The notes under the pieces were generated by a model. It ran no database searches. It was given only the letters and a program-made list of their open reading frames with translations, and had not been told where the DNA came from. 5,798 nucleotides of DNA from assembly GCA_035528375.1 (NCBI GenBank), contig DATKYS010000014.1, positions 1-5,798 of the forward strand, written 5' to 3'. The stretch is from a bacterium (GTDB lineage Bacteria; RBG-13-66-14). This document shows positions 1 through 5,798 of the stretch, piece by piece; the stretch's first letter is position 1; every line of letters starts with the position of its first letter. The translations under genes and the position numbers were made by a program.

Positions 1-945
1 AAGGTCATGTGATTTCGTAACTCCGCCAGCTATCAGACTTTCAGCGGTTTCCCATAATGCACTGAGAACTGCTACAGAAGTTGCAGTTGGTAATAATCGG
101 ATTATTTTTCCAGCTGTAAAGAAAATGGGCCAGTAGTTGACCTTAAGGATAGCATTCCATTCATCAACCAATGGGGTTGGTAAAAAGGCTCCGTTTTCTC
201 GAAATTCACTTGGCGATTTGATAGTGCGCCGGGTTTGAGTACGTGTATCGGTTATTTGGGTTTCAGTTTCAGCGAGTGACGCTTGAAAGATTAGGGCATT
301 GGTAATAACAGACATTACCATCCGGCGAGCCTGTCCGGATTCATCGTCATTCTGATCGAGCACCTTACATATATCACTGGCTAGCTTCGAGCCATGCGGA
401 TGTGTGTCACTGAATAAACCAGCGGCAAACACAATACCACGCTCAAGGGTATCGGCTAGTGGTTCAACCCTCCAAGATGGTACTCTTGAGCGGTGTAAGA
501 GTAACGCTAACTCAACGATCCCACTTGAAAGCCAGCCTGAACTTGGGACACGTACAATATCTCCTAGAAATTCTTGCGTAAATACCGAATACTCGAAAAT
601 TGCAGTCCGGATAGCATTCCTAAGTGCTTCCCCATCAAATGAACGTAGTTCTTCAGGATATACTAGAGCAATGACAGTATCTACAATTCTCCCGTTTTCT
701 GCGAATCTCCGCCCCAGCCTTGAACACGCTTCTGTTTCAGCCTGTAAGTAATTGTTGACCTCTGCCTCGATAACTACCGGGCTTCCACCTGGTTCAGAAA
801 GGAATATGTCTAGTCGTCCACCACCCTCGAAAACGTCTCCTATTCGTTCCCCCTTTACATCCCAATCATGACCAAGACCTCGAAGAACTTCCGCCATCGC
901 CGTATTGATCGTCTGTTCGTGTGTCTCATGCCTTCTTATTGCCAT
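1..945 (-). CDS. N-terminal 315 aa of a probable restriction/DNA methyltransferase-type protein (open at left edge)
   Basis: Reading the minus strand from the ATG at 945 gives 315 uninterrupted codons to the window edge with no stop, so the gene is truncated by the window. The start is supported by AGGAG seven bases upstream and by the lack of any upstream in-frame start. Residues 41-62 read as a glycine turn, RLDI (Asp46), a short loop, then a strand ending in Glu60-Ala-Glu62. This is a PD-(D/E)xK-like arrangement with Glu in place of Lys, as in BamHI (Asp94, Glu111, Glu113). RLG follows at 77-79. Residues 80-300 are mixed alpha/beta and mostly unassigned. The last residues, GGVTKSHDL, resemble the segment that precedes the catalytic core in large N6-adenine methylase/restriction fusions. 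That is recall of the family, not an alignment. There are no membrane segments. Base composition is far more AT-rich than in the neighbouring genes, suggesting transfer. The ORF is firm; the function is moderately supported. It could instead be a nuclease-like domain in another defence protein. Confidence 0.6.
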   Translation of the reverse strand, partial: MAIRRHETHEQTINTAMAEVLRGLGHDWDVKGERIGDVFEGGGRLDIFLSEPGGSPVVIEAEVNNYLQAETEACSRLGRRFAENGRIVDTVIALVYPEELRSFDGEALRNAIRTAIFEYSVFTQEFLGDIVRVPSSGWLSSGIVELALLLHRSRVPSWRVEPLADTLERGIVFAAGLFSDTHPHGSKLASDICKVLDQNDDESGQARRMVMSVITNALIFQASLAETETQITDTRTQTRRTIKSPSEFRENGAFLPTPLVDEWNAILKVNYWPIFFTAGKIIRLLPTATSVAVLSALWETAESLIAGGVTKSHDL

Positions 946-952
946 TTTTCGA

Positions 953-957
953 CTCCT
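953..957 (-). promoter_or_regulatory. Shine-Dalgarno site of the restriction-like gene
   Basis: The minus strand reads AGGAG seven bases before the ATG at 945. It is the clearest ribosome binding site in the window and decides the start of the left-hand gene. The three genes to the right have weak or no such sites, which fits a separate origin for this one. Confidence 0.75.
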
Positions 958-992
958 ATGGTGTTGTACGGGAATTAAATGTCATGCAGGGC

Positions 993-3035
993 CTACAGCC
1001 GCAATAACAGGATGTGGTTCGTGTTCTGGTCTATCAGGTACAGCCGGTCCACATGGGAGCCGGCGACGGACCAGGGCCGGAGCGACTTCACCCCGGGCTC
1101 CCGCCGCCGCGTGGGGGCCAGAGGCTTGAAGCGGTCCTTCTCCCAGTGCACCGCGCCGAGCTCTATCTGACCCAGCGGGGTCAGGTCGGAATCGAAGAAC
1201 TGGAGGCGGTTGTTGTCCCCGCCCTCGGCCACCACAAGGAAGCCGCCCTGGGTCACGACGAGGTCGGTGGGTGAGCGGAACTGGCCCAGCGCGGCCCCGT
1301 AACCGGCCAGCTCGGCCTGGAAGCGCCCGTCGCCGTCGTAGACCATGATCCGGTTGGCCCCGGTGTCCAGGACGTAGATGCGGCCGTCGGGCCCCACGGA
1401 GAGCTTCTCGGGCCGGGGCAGGATGCCCCCCGGCGCCGGACGCAGGCCCACCTCGAGCTCGACCCTCCCCGATACGCCGAAGGCCTGGATCCGCCGGTTC
1501 CCCGTGTCGGCCACGATGAGCCGCGCGCCGTCGTGGTCCAGGTCCAGGGGGAGGGTGAGCCGTCCGCGGGCCTGGCCCATGCCCCCGAAGGTCTGCAACA
1601 GGCCGCCGTCGTCGTCGAGCTTCTTCACCTCGTGGTTCTGGCTGTCGGCGACCCACAGGTAGCCCAGGTCGTCCACGGCCACCGCCGCGGGGTTGAGGAA
1701 GGTCCTGCCCCCGCCCTTGCCCAGGGTCTTCAGGCGGAGTCCCTGGAGCCTCGCGGTGCCGCGGGGTTCGGCCCGGTGACCGGAGATCTCTGCCAGCGCC
1801 CGCTCTATGGGGTAGCGGTGCACCAGGTTCCGGTAGTACTCCACGATGAAGAGCTCGCCGGCGTACTCGTGGATGCTGAAGGGGGCCAGGGTGGAGAGCC
1901 CCAGTCGGGGTTCGGCGGAGAGGTCCATCAGCGTCCGGGGCGCGGTGTCGGTCAACAGGCCCTTGAGGCGGTTGAGGACCACGGTCTCCGGCCTGGCGGG
2001 CTCGGGCTTGCGGGGCTCGGGCCGGGGTCGGCGGCGCTCCGTCCGGACGCGGGGCTTTTCGAGGTCCACGACGGGGAGCTCCTCCGCCTTCTTCTCCGGC
2101 TCGGTTGGGGCCTCCCTGCGGCCCCCGACCGGCTCGGCGACGCCGATGATGCAGACCCGGTTCCGCCCGGCCTGCTTGGCGGCGTACAGGGCCTTGTCGG
2201 CGCCGTCAATCAGCCCCTCGACGCCGTCGCAGTGCTCGGGGTAGGCCGAGACGCCGAAGCTGGTGGTGATTTTGAAGCTCAGTTTCTCCTCGGGCACGGC
2301 GATGGGTGAGGCGGCCAGCTTGGCCCGGGTGGCCTCGGCGCGCAGGGCAATCTCCTCCGCCGAAATGCCCGGGACCACAACCATCAGCTCCTCGCCGCCG
2401 TAGCGCGCCGCGAACCCGCCGGTGGACATCCCCCGCACCAGCAACCCCGCCAGCCCCAGCGCCCGGTCGCCGATGGCGTGGCCGTAGGTGTCGTTGACCC
2501 GCTTGAAGTGGTCCAGGTCGGCCAGGGCCACGGCCAGGGATTTCTTCGCCTTCGCCGCCTCGTCGAAGAGGGTGTGGACCTGCTCGTCGAAGAAGGCGCG
2601 GTTGTAGAGGCGGGTCACCGGATCGAGCTGGGCCAGCTCGTCGCGCAACAGTTGCACCAGGAGCTCGGCGAAATCCTCGGCGGCCACCAGGTCGCTCTCG
2701 CCCAGAATCCCGCGCTCCAGCTCGAAGATGTCCAGGCGGCCGTAGAGCTGTCCCCGGCTGTAAAGCGGGAGCGAGAAGAGCGGCTCTTCCTTCTTCTTCT
2801 CCTCGGGGAACTCGGGGAGGGTGATGGAGTAGAAGGAGGCGTCCTCCCGGTCGTCGCCGACGGCGGCGGGGGGGAGCGGGCACTGGTCGGGGTAGAGCAC
2901 CACCCGGGGGTGGCGGCAGGCGCAGATTCTCACCAACCGCGAGAGGACCTCGCGGAACAGGGCGACCAGGTTCCGGTTGGTCCGGGCCAGGCGCAGGACC
3001 TCGCGGAAGGCGCCGGCGACGCTGGACTCGCTCAT
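993..3035 (-). CDS. GAF-like / GGDEF diguanylate cyclase fused to a six-bladed NHL propeller
   Basis: The complete protein has 680 residues and ends in TAG at 995-993. Residues 1-135 form a GAF-like alpha/beta sensor region. Residues 137-298 are a GGDEF domain: DPVTRLYNR at 138-146, metal-binding Asp173 in LADLDHFK, NDTYGHAIGD at 181-190, the active-site loop GGEEL at 213-217, and ADKALYAAKQAGRNRV at 279-294. GGEEL is a catalytically competent variant, so synthesis of cyclic di-GMP from two GTP is expected. The product-binding RxxD inhibitory site is absent; STGG stands there (205-208). Residues 305-350 are a Pro/Arg/Glu-rich linker. Residues ~383-680 carry six NHL-type blades, for example at ~383-418, 445-484, 490-528, 538-578, 584-626 and 648-680, with cores such as LWVADSQNHEV, LIVADTGNRRI and IYVLDTGANRI. 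There is no signal peptide or membrane helix, so the protein is probably cytosolic. The ATG at 3035 is preferred over the in-frame TTG at 3101 because that TTG forms part of the -35 box. The Shine-Dalgarno is weak (GGGG only). Confidence 0.9.
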   Translation of the reverse strand: MSESSVAGAFREVLRLARTNRNLVALFREVLSRLVRICACRHPRVVLYPDQCPLPPAAVGDDREDASFYSITLPEFPEEKKKEEPLFSLPLYSRGQLYGRLDIFELERGILGESDLVAAEDFAELLVQLLRDELAQLDPVTRLYNRAFFDEQVHTLFDEAAKAKKSLAVALADLDHFKRVNDTYGHAIGDRALGLAGLLVRGMSTGGFAARYGGEELMVVVPGISAEEIALRAEATRAKLAASPIAVPEEKLSFKITTSFGVSAYPEHCDGVEGLIDGADKALYAAKQAGRNRVCIIGVAEPVGGRREAPTEPEKKAEELPVVDLEKPRVRTERRRPRPEPRKPEPARPETVVLNRLKGLLTDTAPRTLMDLSAEPRLGLSTLAPFSIHEYAGELFIVEYYRNLVHRYPIERALAEISGHRAEPRGTARLQGLRLKTLGKGGGRTFLNPAAVAVDDLGYLWVADSQNHEVKKLDDDGGLLQTFGGMGQARGRLTLPLDLDHDGARLIVADTGNRRIQAFGVSGRVELEVGLRPAPGGILPRPEKLSVGPDGRIYVLDTGANRIMVYDGDGRFQAELAGYGAALGQFRSPTDLVVTQGGFLVVAEGGDNNRLQFFDSDLTPLGQIELGAVHWEKDRFKPLAPTRRREPGVKSLRPWSVAGSHVDRLYLIDQNTNHILLLRL

Positions 3036-3072
3036 GACGACCCCGGGGAGGGGGGTATACTCAGACGGTGTA

Positions 3073-3101
3073 ATGATAGCCCGAAGACGCGACCGTGGCA
3101 A
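3073..3101 (-). promoter_or_regulatory. Sigma70-type promoter of the GGDEF-NHL gene
   Basis: On the minus strand TTGCCA (3101-3096) is followed by a 17-base spacer and TATCAT (3078-3073). Both hexamers are one or two mismatches from consensus at ideal spacing. Transcription would begin near 3066, giving a leader of about 31 bases before the ATG at 3035. The first base of the -35 box is also the first base of an in-frame TTG codon, which rules out that TTG as the translation start if this promoter is used. Confidence 0.7.
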
Positions 3102-3163
3102 GCGTATTACCGGGCGGCGACCGGGACCGGCCTTTTGGGGTGGCGCCCGCGCCGGTCATCAGC

Positions 3164-3169
3164 TAAAAT
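3164..3169 (+). promoter_or_regulatory. Possible -10 element for the DUF2062-glycosyltransferase operon
   Basis: TAAAAT lies in an otherwise very GC-rich stretch 59 bases before the GTG start at 3228. It matches the -10 consensus at five of six positions. No good -35 hexamer sits 16-18 bases upstream (TGGCGC at 17), so an activator, an alternative sigma factor or chance is possible. If used, transcription would start at about 3176, inside the hairpin described separately. Confidence 0.3.
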
Positions 3170-3206
3170 CACCCGGGTCCCCGGACCCGGAATCACCCGG
3201 GTCCCC
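3167..3206 (+). repeat. Two 16-bp direct repeats at 24-bp period
   Basis: AATCACCCGGGTCCCC occurs at 3167-3182 and again, identically, at 3191-3206. The period is 24 bases, a multiple of three, and in phase with the downstream DUF2062 frame, where it would read ITRVP twice. It lies between the possible -10 element and the start codon. It could be an operator pair, a small tandem duplication, or part of an N-terminal extension. Confidence 0.7.
3173..3190. other. GC-rich inverted repeat in the divergent promoter region
   Basis: CCGGGTCC (3173-3180) pairs with GGACCCGG (3183-3190) around a two-base centre. As RNA it would form a seven-pair stem with a four-base loop; as DNA it is an almost perfect dyad. 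No U-run follows on either strand, so it is not an intrinsic terminator. It overlaps the first direct repeat and could bind a dimeric regulator or structure the 5' leader of the plus-strand transcript. Confidence 0.5.
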
Positions 3207-3227
3207 TCCCCACCCGGACGGCCCCCC

Positions 3228-3740
3228 GTGCCCGTGAAGTGGCTGAAAAGACTCTGGCACCGTTTCGCCGCCTGGCTCGTCGGGCACAAGGACCCCAAGG
3301 AGGTGGCGCTGGGGCTGGCCCTCGGGGCCGCGGTCTCCCTCACGCCCCTCATCGGCCTCCACGCCGTGCTGGCCGTGCTTCTGGCCTCGATCACCCCCTC
3401 GAACCGCCTGGCCGCCATCCTGGGCACCCAGCTCGGCAACCCCTTCACCCTCCCCTTCTTCTTCTGGCTGGAGTACAAGATCGGGAGCTGGATAACGGGG
3501 GTGCAGGTGACGACCTCGCTCTCCTTCTCCCAGATCGGGCTGGAGGACGCGGCGGACCGCATGGTGCAGCTCTTCGGCGAGGCGGCCTGGCCCTACTCGG
3601 TGGGGATGGTCATCCTGGCCGTCCTCGTGGGCCTGGCGGTCTACGGCCTGACGGTGCTGGTGGCCCGGATTCTGCATTTGAGGATGCGTCGCCGCCTGGT
3701 GGACACCGGGCTGGATAAAGATTCCCCCCCTCCCGCTTGA
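3228..3740 (+). CDS. DUF2062 family small membrane protein
   Basis: The protein has 170 residues from the GTG at 3228, or 168 from the GTG at 3234, ending in TGA. A basic N-terminus (KWLKRLWHRF) precedes the hallmark DUF2062 stretch at residues 24-91. This includes ALGLALG (27-33), TPLIGLH (39-45), a NR pair at 59-60, GTQLGNPFTLP (66-76) and a closing Gly-rich turn. A second hydrophobic helix pair lies at about 35-56 and 124-148, followed by an Arg-rich tail that probably faces the cytoplasm. The family has no established biochemical role; it is an inner-membrane protein often found with glycosylation genes. It starts 24 bases before the glycosyltransferase on the same strand, so the two are likely co-transcribed. 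No Shine-Dalgarno precedes either GTG. The frame stays open far upstream, and a TTG at 3135 would add 31 low-complexity residues; I consider that unlikely. Confidence 0.85.
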   Translation: MPVKWLKRLWHRFAAWLVGHKDPKEVALGLALGAAVSLTPLIGLHAVLAVLLASITPSNRLAAILGTQLGNPFTLPFFFWLEYKIGSWITGVQVTTSLSFSQIGLEDAADRMVQLFGEAAWPYSVGMVILAVLVGLAVYGLTVLVARILHLRMRRRLVDTGLDKDSPPPA

Positions 3741-3764
3741 CACGCCTCCCACGGTACCGGTGAG

Positions 3765-5798
3765 ATGACGAAGAAAAAAACCGCCCCCGTAAAGAGCGAG
3801 CCGACGGTCCACCCCTTCTGGCGGAGCCGTTGGCTCGTGTTGATTCTCGTCGTCGCGGCGCTGGCGCCCCGGCTCATCATCCTCACCCAGCTCACCGAGA
3901 GCCCGGCCTTCACCCACCCGGTGATGGACTCCGCAGTTTACGACGACTGGGCCTGGACGCTGGCGGACTCGTGGACGAACCCGGATTACGCCGGCCCGCA
4001 CGGTGAGGCGGCGAAGTACCTCGAGGGCTCGTTCTTCATGGGGCCGCTCTACGCCTACTTCCTCACCGGGATTTACCTCCTCTTCGGCCACGTGCTGCTC
4101 CTGGCGCACCTGGCCGGGATCCTGGTCGGCGTGGGGACGGTGCTGTTGACGGCCGCCATAGGCCGGCGGTTGTACGGGCCGAAGGTCGGATTCGTCGCCG
4201 GGCTGGCCGCGGCGCTCTACCCCGCCCTTTTCCTCTACGACTCCGCGATGCTGATGAGCGTCCTTTTGGTCTTCTTCGCCACCCTGGCGCTCTACCTCGT
4301 CATCCGGGGGCAGGAGGGGGACCGGTGGTACCACTGGCTGGGGGCCGGGGCGTGCCTGGGGCTCTACGCCCTGGGGCGGGCCAACATCCTGCTATTCGCG
4401 CCGGTGCTGGCGGTGTGGGCCTTCCTCGCCCTGTGGAAAAAAGTCGAGCCCGGGGCGAGGGGCTTTTGGAACCGGCTGGGTGAGCGCCTCAAGGAAAATT
4501 GGAAGCCCGGGCTGGGGCGAGTGATTTTCCTGACCGCCGGGGTGCTGGCCTTCGTGCTTCCGGCCACCATCCACAACGCCGCGGCCGACGGCGAGTTCGT
4601 CCCCGTCACCGCCAACGGCGGCATCAACCTCTACATCGGCAACAACGAGCTGGCCACCGGGGAGTACGTCAACCCGCCGATGGTGGACGTGCGGAGCGAC
4701 CCGGGCGGGAGGCGGTACGTGAGCGGCCTCGAGGGCCGCCCCGTGACCTACGGCGAGGCGTCGGACTGGTGGTCCGCCAGGGCCGGGGAGTACATCGCCG
4801 AAAACCCCGGCCGCTGGCTGGGCCTCGTCCTCACCAAGGCGCTCCTCTTCGTCCACCGCCACGAGATAATGCAGGTGGCCAACATCCACATCATCCTGGG
4901 CTGGGAGTCGCCTTCCGTTTTCTTCGGCGTCCTGGCGGTCCTGGGGCTTCTGGCCTTCGTCTGGGACCGCGAGCGGCGAAGGCGCATGGGGGCCCTCTGG
5001 CTCTTCGTCCTGGTCTATTCCCTCACCATCGTCGCCTTCTTCGTCACCGCCCGGTACAGGCTGCCGGTGGTCCCGCTGCTGCTGCCGGCCGCCGTGTGGG
5101 CCGCGGCCGAGCTGGTCCGCCGCCTGAAGGAGGGCGGAAAGACGCGCGTCAGGGCCCTGGCCCTGGTCGTCCCGGCGCTCCTGGTGACCAACCTGCCGCT
5201 GGGCCTGTTCGGCGTGGAGCTGGTGGGCAACGACGCCGTGCTGCACAACAACCTGGGCACCATCTACTACGACCAGGGGGTGTACACGCTCGCCGTGGAC
5301 GAGTACGAGCGGGCGATCCGGGCCAACCCGAAGATTTACCTCACCTACACCAACCTGGGGCTGGCGCACCTGAAGCTGGGGATGCGCTCGGAGGCGCAGC
5401 GGAATTTCGAGCAGGCGCTCTCGGTTTACCCCAACGACAACTGGGCGCTGTTGAACCTCGGCGCGCTGTACCTGGAGCGGATGGAGGTTCTGGGCGACGA
5501 GTCGGCCCTGGACGAGGCGGAGACCTACCTGCGGCGGTCGCTCGCGCTCAATCCCGGCCACCCCGAGACGTACCAGGATTTGATGAAGGTGTACCTGGCG
5601 CGGGGGGATTACGCCGGTGCGGCGGCCGTCGTCGAGCGGGGCCTGCGGGTGGCGCCCGACGACCCCTACCTCATGTTCTGGTTGGGCGGGCTCTACGCCG
5701 AACGGTTGAACCGGCCCGCCGAGGCGCTGGACCTCTTCCGCCGCTTCTACGAGACCCGGCCCTACACCCCGGACCACGAGGTCGCCCTGGAGTGGATT
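3765..5798 (+). CDS. GT39/PMT_2-type membrane glycosyltransferase with C-terminal TPR repeats (open at right edge)
   Basis: From the ATG at 3765 the frame runs 678 codons to the window edge without a stop. A short Lys-rich N-terminus leads to a first membrane helix (23-40). An outward loop follows with the acidic motif MDSAVYDDW (54-62), where the catalytic Asp of the PMT/ArnT-like GT-C fold is expected. About ten more hydrophobic helices follow, up to residue ~484. The region NGGINLYIGNN (284-294) and the ARYRLPVVP motif (429-437) are typical of bacterial PMT_2 proteins. Such enzymes transfer sugars from polyprenyl-phosphate donors on the outer face of the inner membrane. The soluble C-terminal part holds TPR units at about 491-522, 523-556, 557-597 (with an insertion), 598-631 and 632-666, and continues past the edge. 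It lies downstream of the DUF2062 gene with a 24-base gap. GGTGAG abuts the ATG, a poor ribosome binding site, so translational coupling is plausible. The acceptor and sugar are unknown. Confidence 0.85.
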   Translation, partial: MTKKKTAPVKSEPTVHPFWRSRWLVLILVVAALAPRLIILTQLTESPAFTHPVMDSAVYDDWAWTLADSWTNPDYAGPHGEAAKYLEGSFFMGPLYAYFLTGIYLLFGHVLLLAHLAGILVGVGTVLLTAAIGRRLYGPKVGFVAGLAAALYPALFLYDSAMLMSVLLVFFATLALYLVIRGQEGDRWYHWLGAGACLGLYALGRANILLFAPVLAVWAFLALWKKVEPGARGFWNRLGERLKENWKPGLGRVIFLTAGVLAFVLPATIHNAAADGEFVPVTANGGINLYIGNNELATGEYVNPPMVDVRSDPGGRRYVSGLEGRPVTYGEASDWWSARAGEYIAENPGRWLGLVLTKALLFVHRHEIMQVANIHIILGWESPSVFFGVLAVLGLLAFVWDRERRRRMGALWLFVLVYSLTIVAFFVTARYRLPVVPLLLPAAVWAAAELVRRLKEGGKTRVRALALVVPALLVTNLPLGLFGVELVGNDAVLHNNLGTIYYDQGVYTLAVDEYERAIRANPKIYLTYTNLGLAHLKLGMRSEAQRNFEQALSVYPNDNWALLNLGALYLERMEVLGDESALDEAETYLRRSLALNPGHPETYQDLMKVYLARGDYAGAAAVVERGLRVAPDDPYLMFWLGGLYAERLNRPAEALDLFRRFYETRPYTPDHEVALEWI

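Noticed and set aside
404-751. 115-codon plus-strand open frame in the left region
   Set aside because: It is opposite the 315-codon minus-strand frame, which has a good ribosome site and a recognisable nuclease-like motif. Its own translation is Ser/Thr-rich without a domain.
974-1004. Possible promoter for the left-hand gene (TTGCGG, 19-base spacer, TTTAAT on the minus strand)
   Set aside because: The spacer is too long and the -35 overlaps the end of the cyclase gene. Read-through from that gene or a promoter of another class is equally possible.
982-1656. 224-codon minus-strand open frame overlapping the NHL region
   Set aside because: It is an alternate frame of the same strand with Arg/Gly/Pro-rich shadow composition, while the main frame shows regular NHL blades.
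3125-3157. GACCGGC / GCCGGTC inverted repeat as a terminator
   Set aside because: The loop would be 19 bases, the stem is only seven pairs and no T-run follows on either strand. Such matches are common in this base composition.
2478-3227. Long upstream extension of the DUF2062 frame
   Set aside because: It overlaps the GGDEF coding region and its promoter on the other strand. The family-like sequence begins only at about residue 1 of the GTG-start protein.
3737-3766. TTGACA in the gap before the glycosyltransferase gene
   Set aside because: It overlaps the DUF2062 stop codon and no -10 hexamer follows at 16-18 bases (GTGAGA or TGAGAT), so it looks coincidental.
3159-4334. 391-codon minus-strand open frame spanning two plus-strand genes
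   Set aside because: It crosses the DUF2062 and glycosyltransferase genes and their gap, has low-complexity charged composition, and matches no family I recognise.
4392-5777. 461-codon minus-strand open frame opposite the glycosyltransferase
   Set aside because: Its translation is rich in Gln, His, Arg, Gly and Pro with no domain, while the plus strand carries clear membrane helices and TPRs. Long antisense frames are expected in DNA with high GC at third positions.

Overview
The window looks like bacterial chromosomal DNA from a high-GC, probably uncultured lineage. About 4.8 kb (positions ~1000-5798) is roughly 65-72% GC by eye, with strong G/C bias at third codon positions. The left ~945 bases are clearly AT-richer (about 37-47% in the lines I counted). 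Genes are densely packed and start at ATG or GTG, with one good sigma70-type promoter. The phylum cannot be fixed from the sequence; the gene set (GGDEF fusion, DUF2062, GT39-type transferase with TPRs) would fit many deep-branching or candidate-phylum bacteria.

Layout. (1) 1-945, minus strand: the first 315 codons of a gene that runs off the left edge. It has a good Shine-Dalgarno and a nuclease-like N-terminal motif (RLDI...IEAEV). It ends at a point (GGVTKSHDL) that resembles the region just before the methyltransferase core in large restriction/N6-adenine methylase proteins. I read it as a horizontally acquired restriction-modification or defence enzyme, truncated by the window. (2) 993-3035, minus strand: a complete 680-residue cytoplasmic protein with a GAF-like N-terminus, a GGEEL-type diguanylate cyclase domain, a Pro/Arg/Glu-rich linker, and a C-terminal NHL beta-propeller in which I can count six blades. 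Its promoter (TTGCCA, 17 nt, TATCAT) fixes the start at 3035. (3) 3036-3227: a divergent intergenic region holding that promoter, an in-phase 24-bp direct duplication and a GC hairpin. (4) 3228-3740, plus strand: a 170-residue DUF2062 membrane protein. (5) 3765-5798, plus strand: the first 678 residues of a GT39/PMT_2-type membrane glycosyltransferase fused to TPR repeats, open at the right edge.

How the genes may work together. The plus-strand pair is spaced by 24 nt and is probably an operon for cell-envelope or protein glycosylation. The divergently transcribed GGDEF-NHL protein may control surface properties through cyclic di-GMP, but only adjacency suggests a link. The restriction-like gene appears to be a foreign insertion just past the cyclase gene's stop codon. 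No RNA genes, CRISPR arrays, insertion sequences or convincing intrinsic terminators were found. The most unusual item is the soluble GGDEF-NHL fusion; the restriction-like gene is the best candidate for a little-described system but cannot be judged without its missing C-terminal part.
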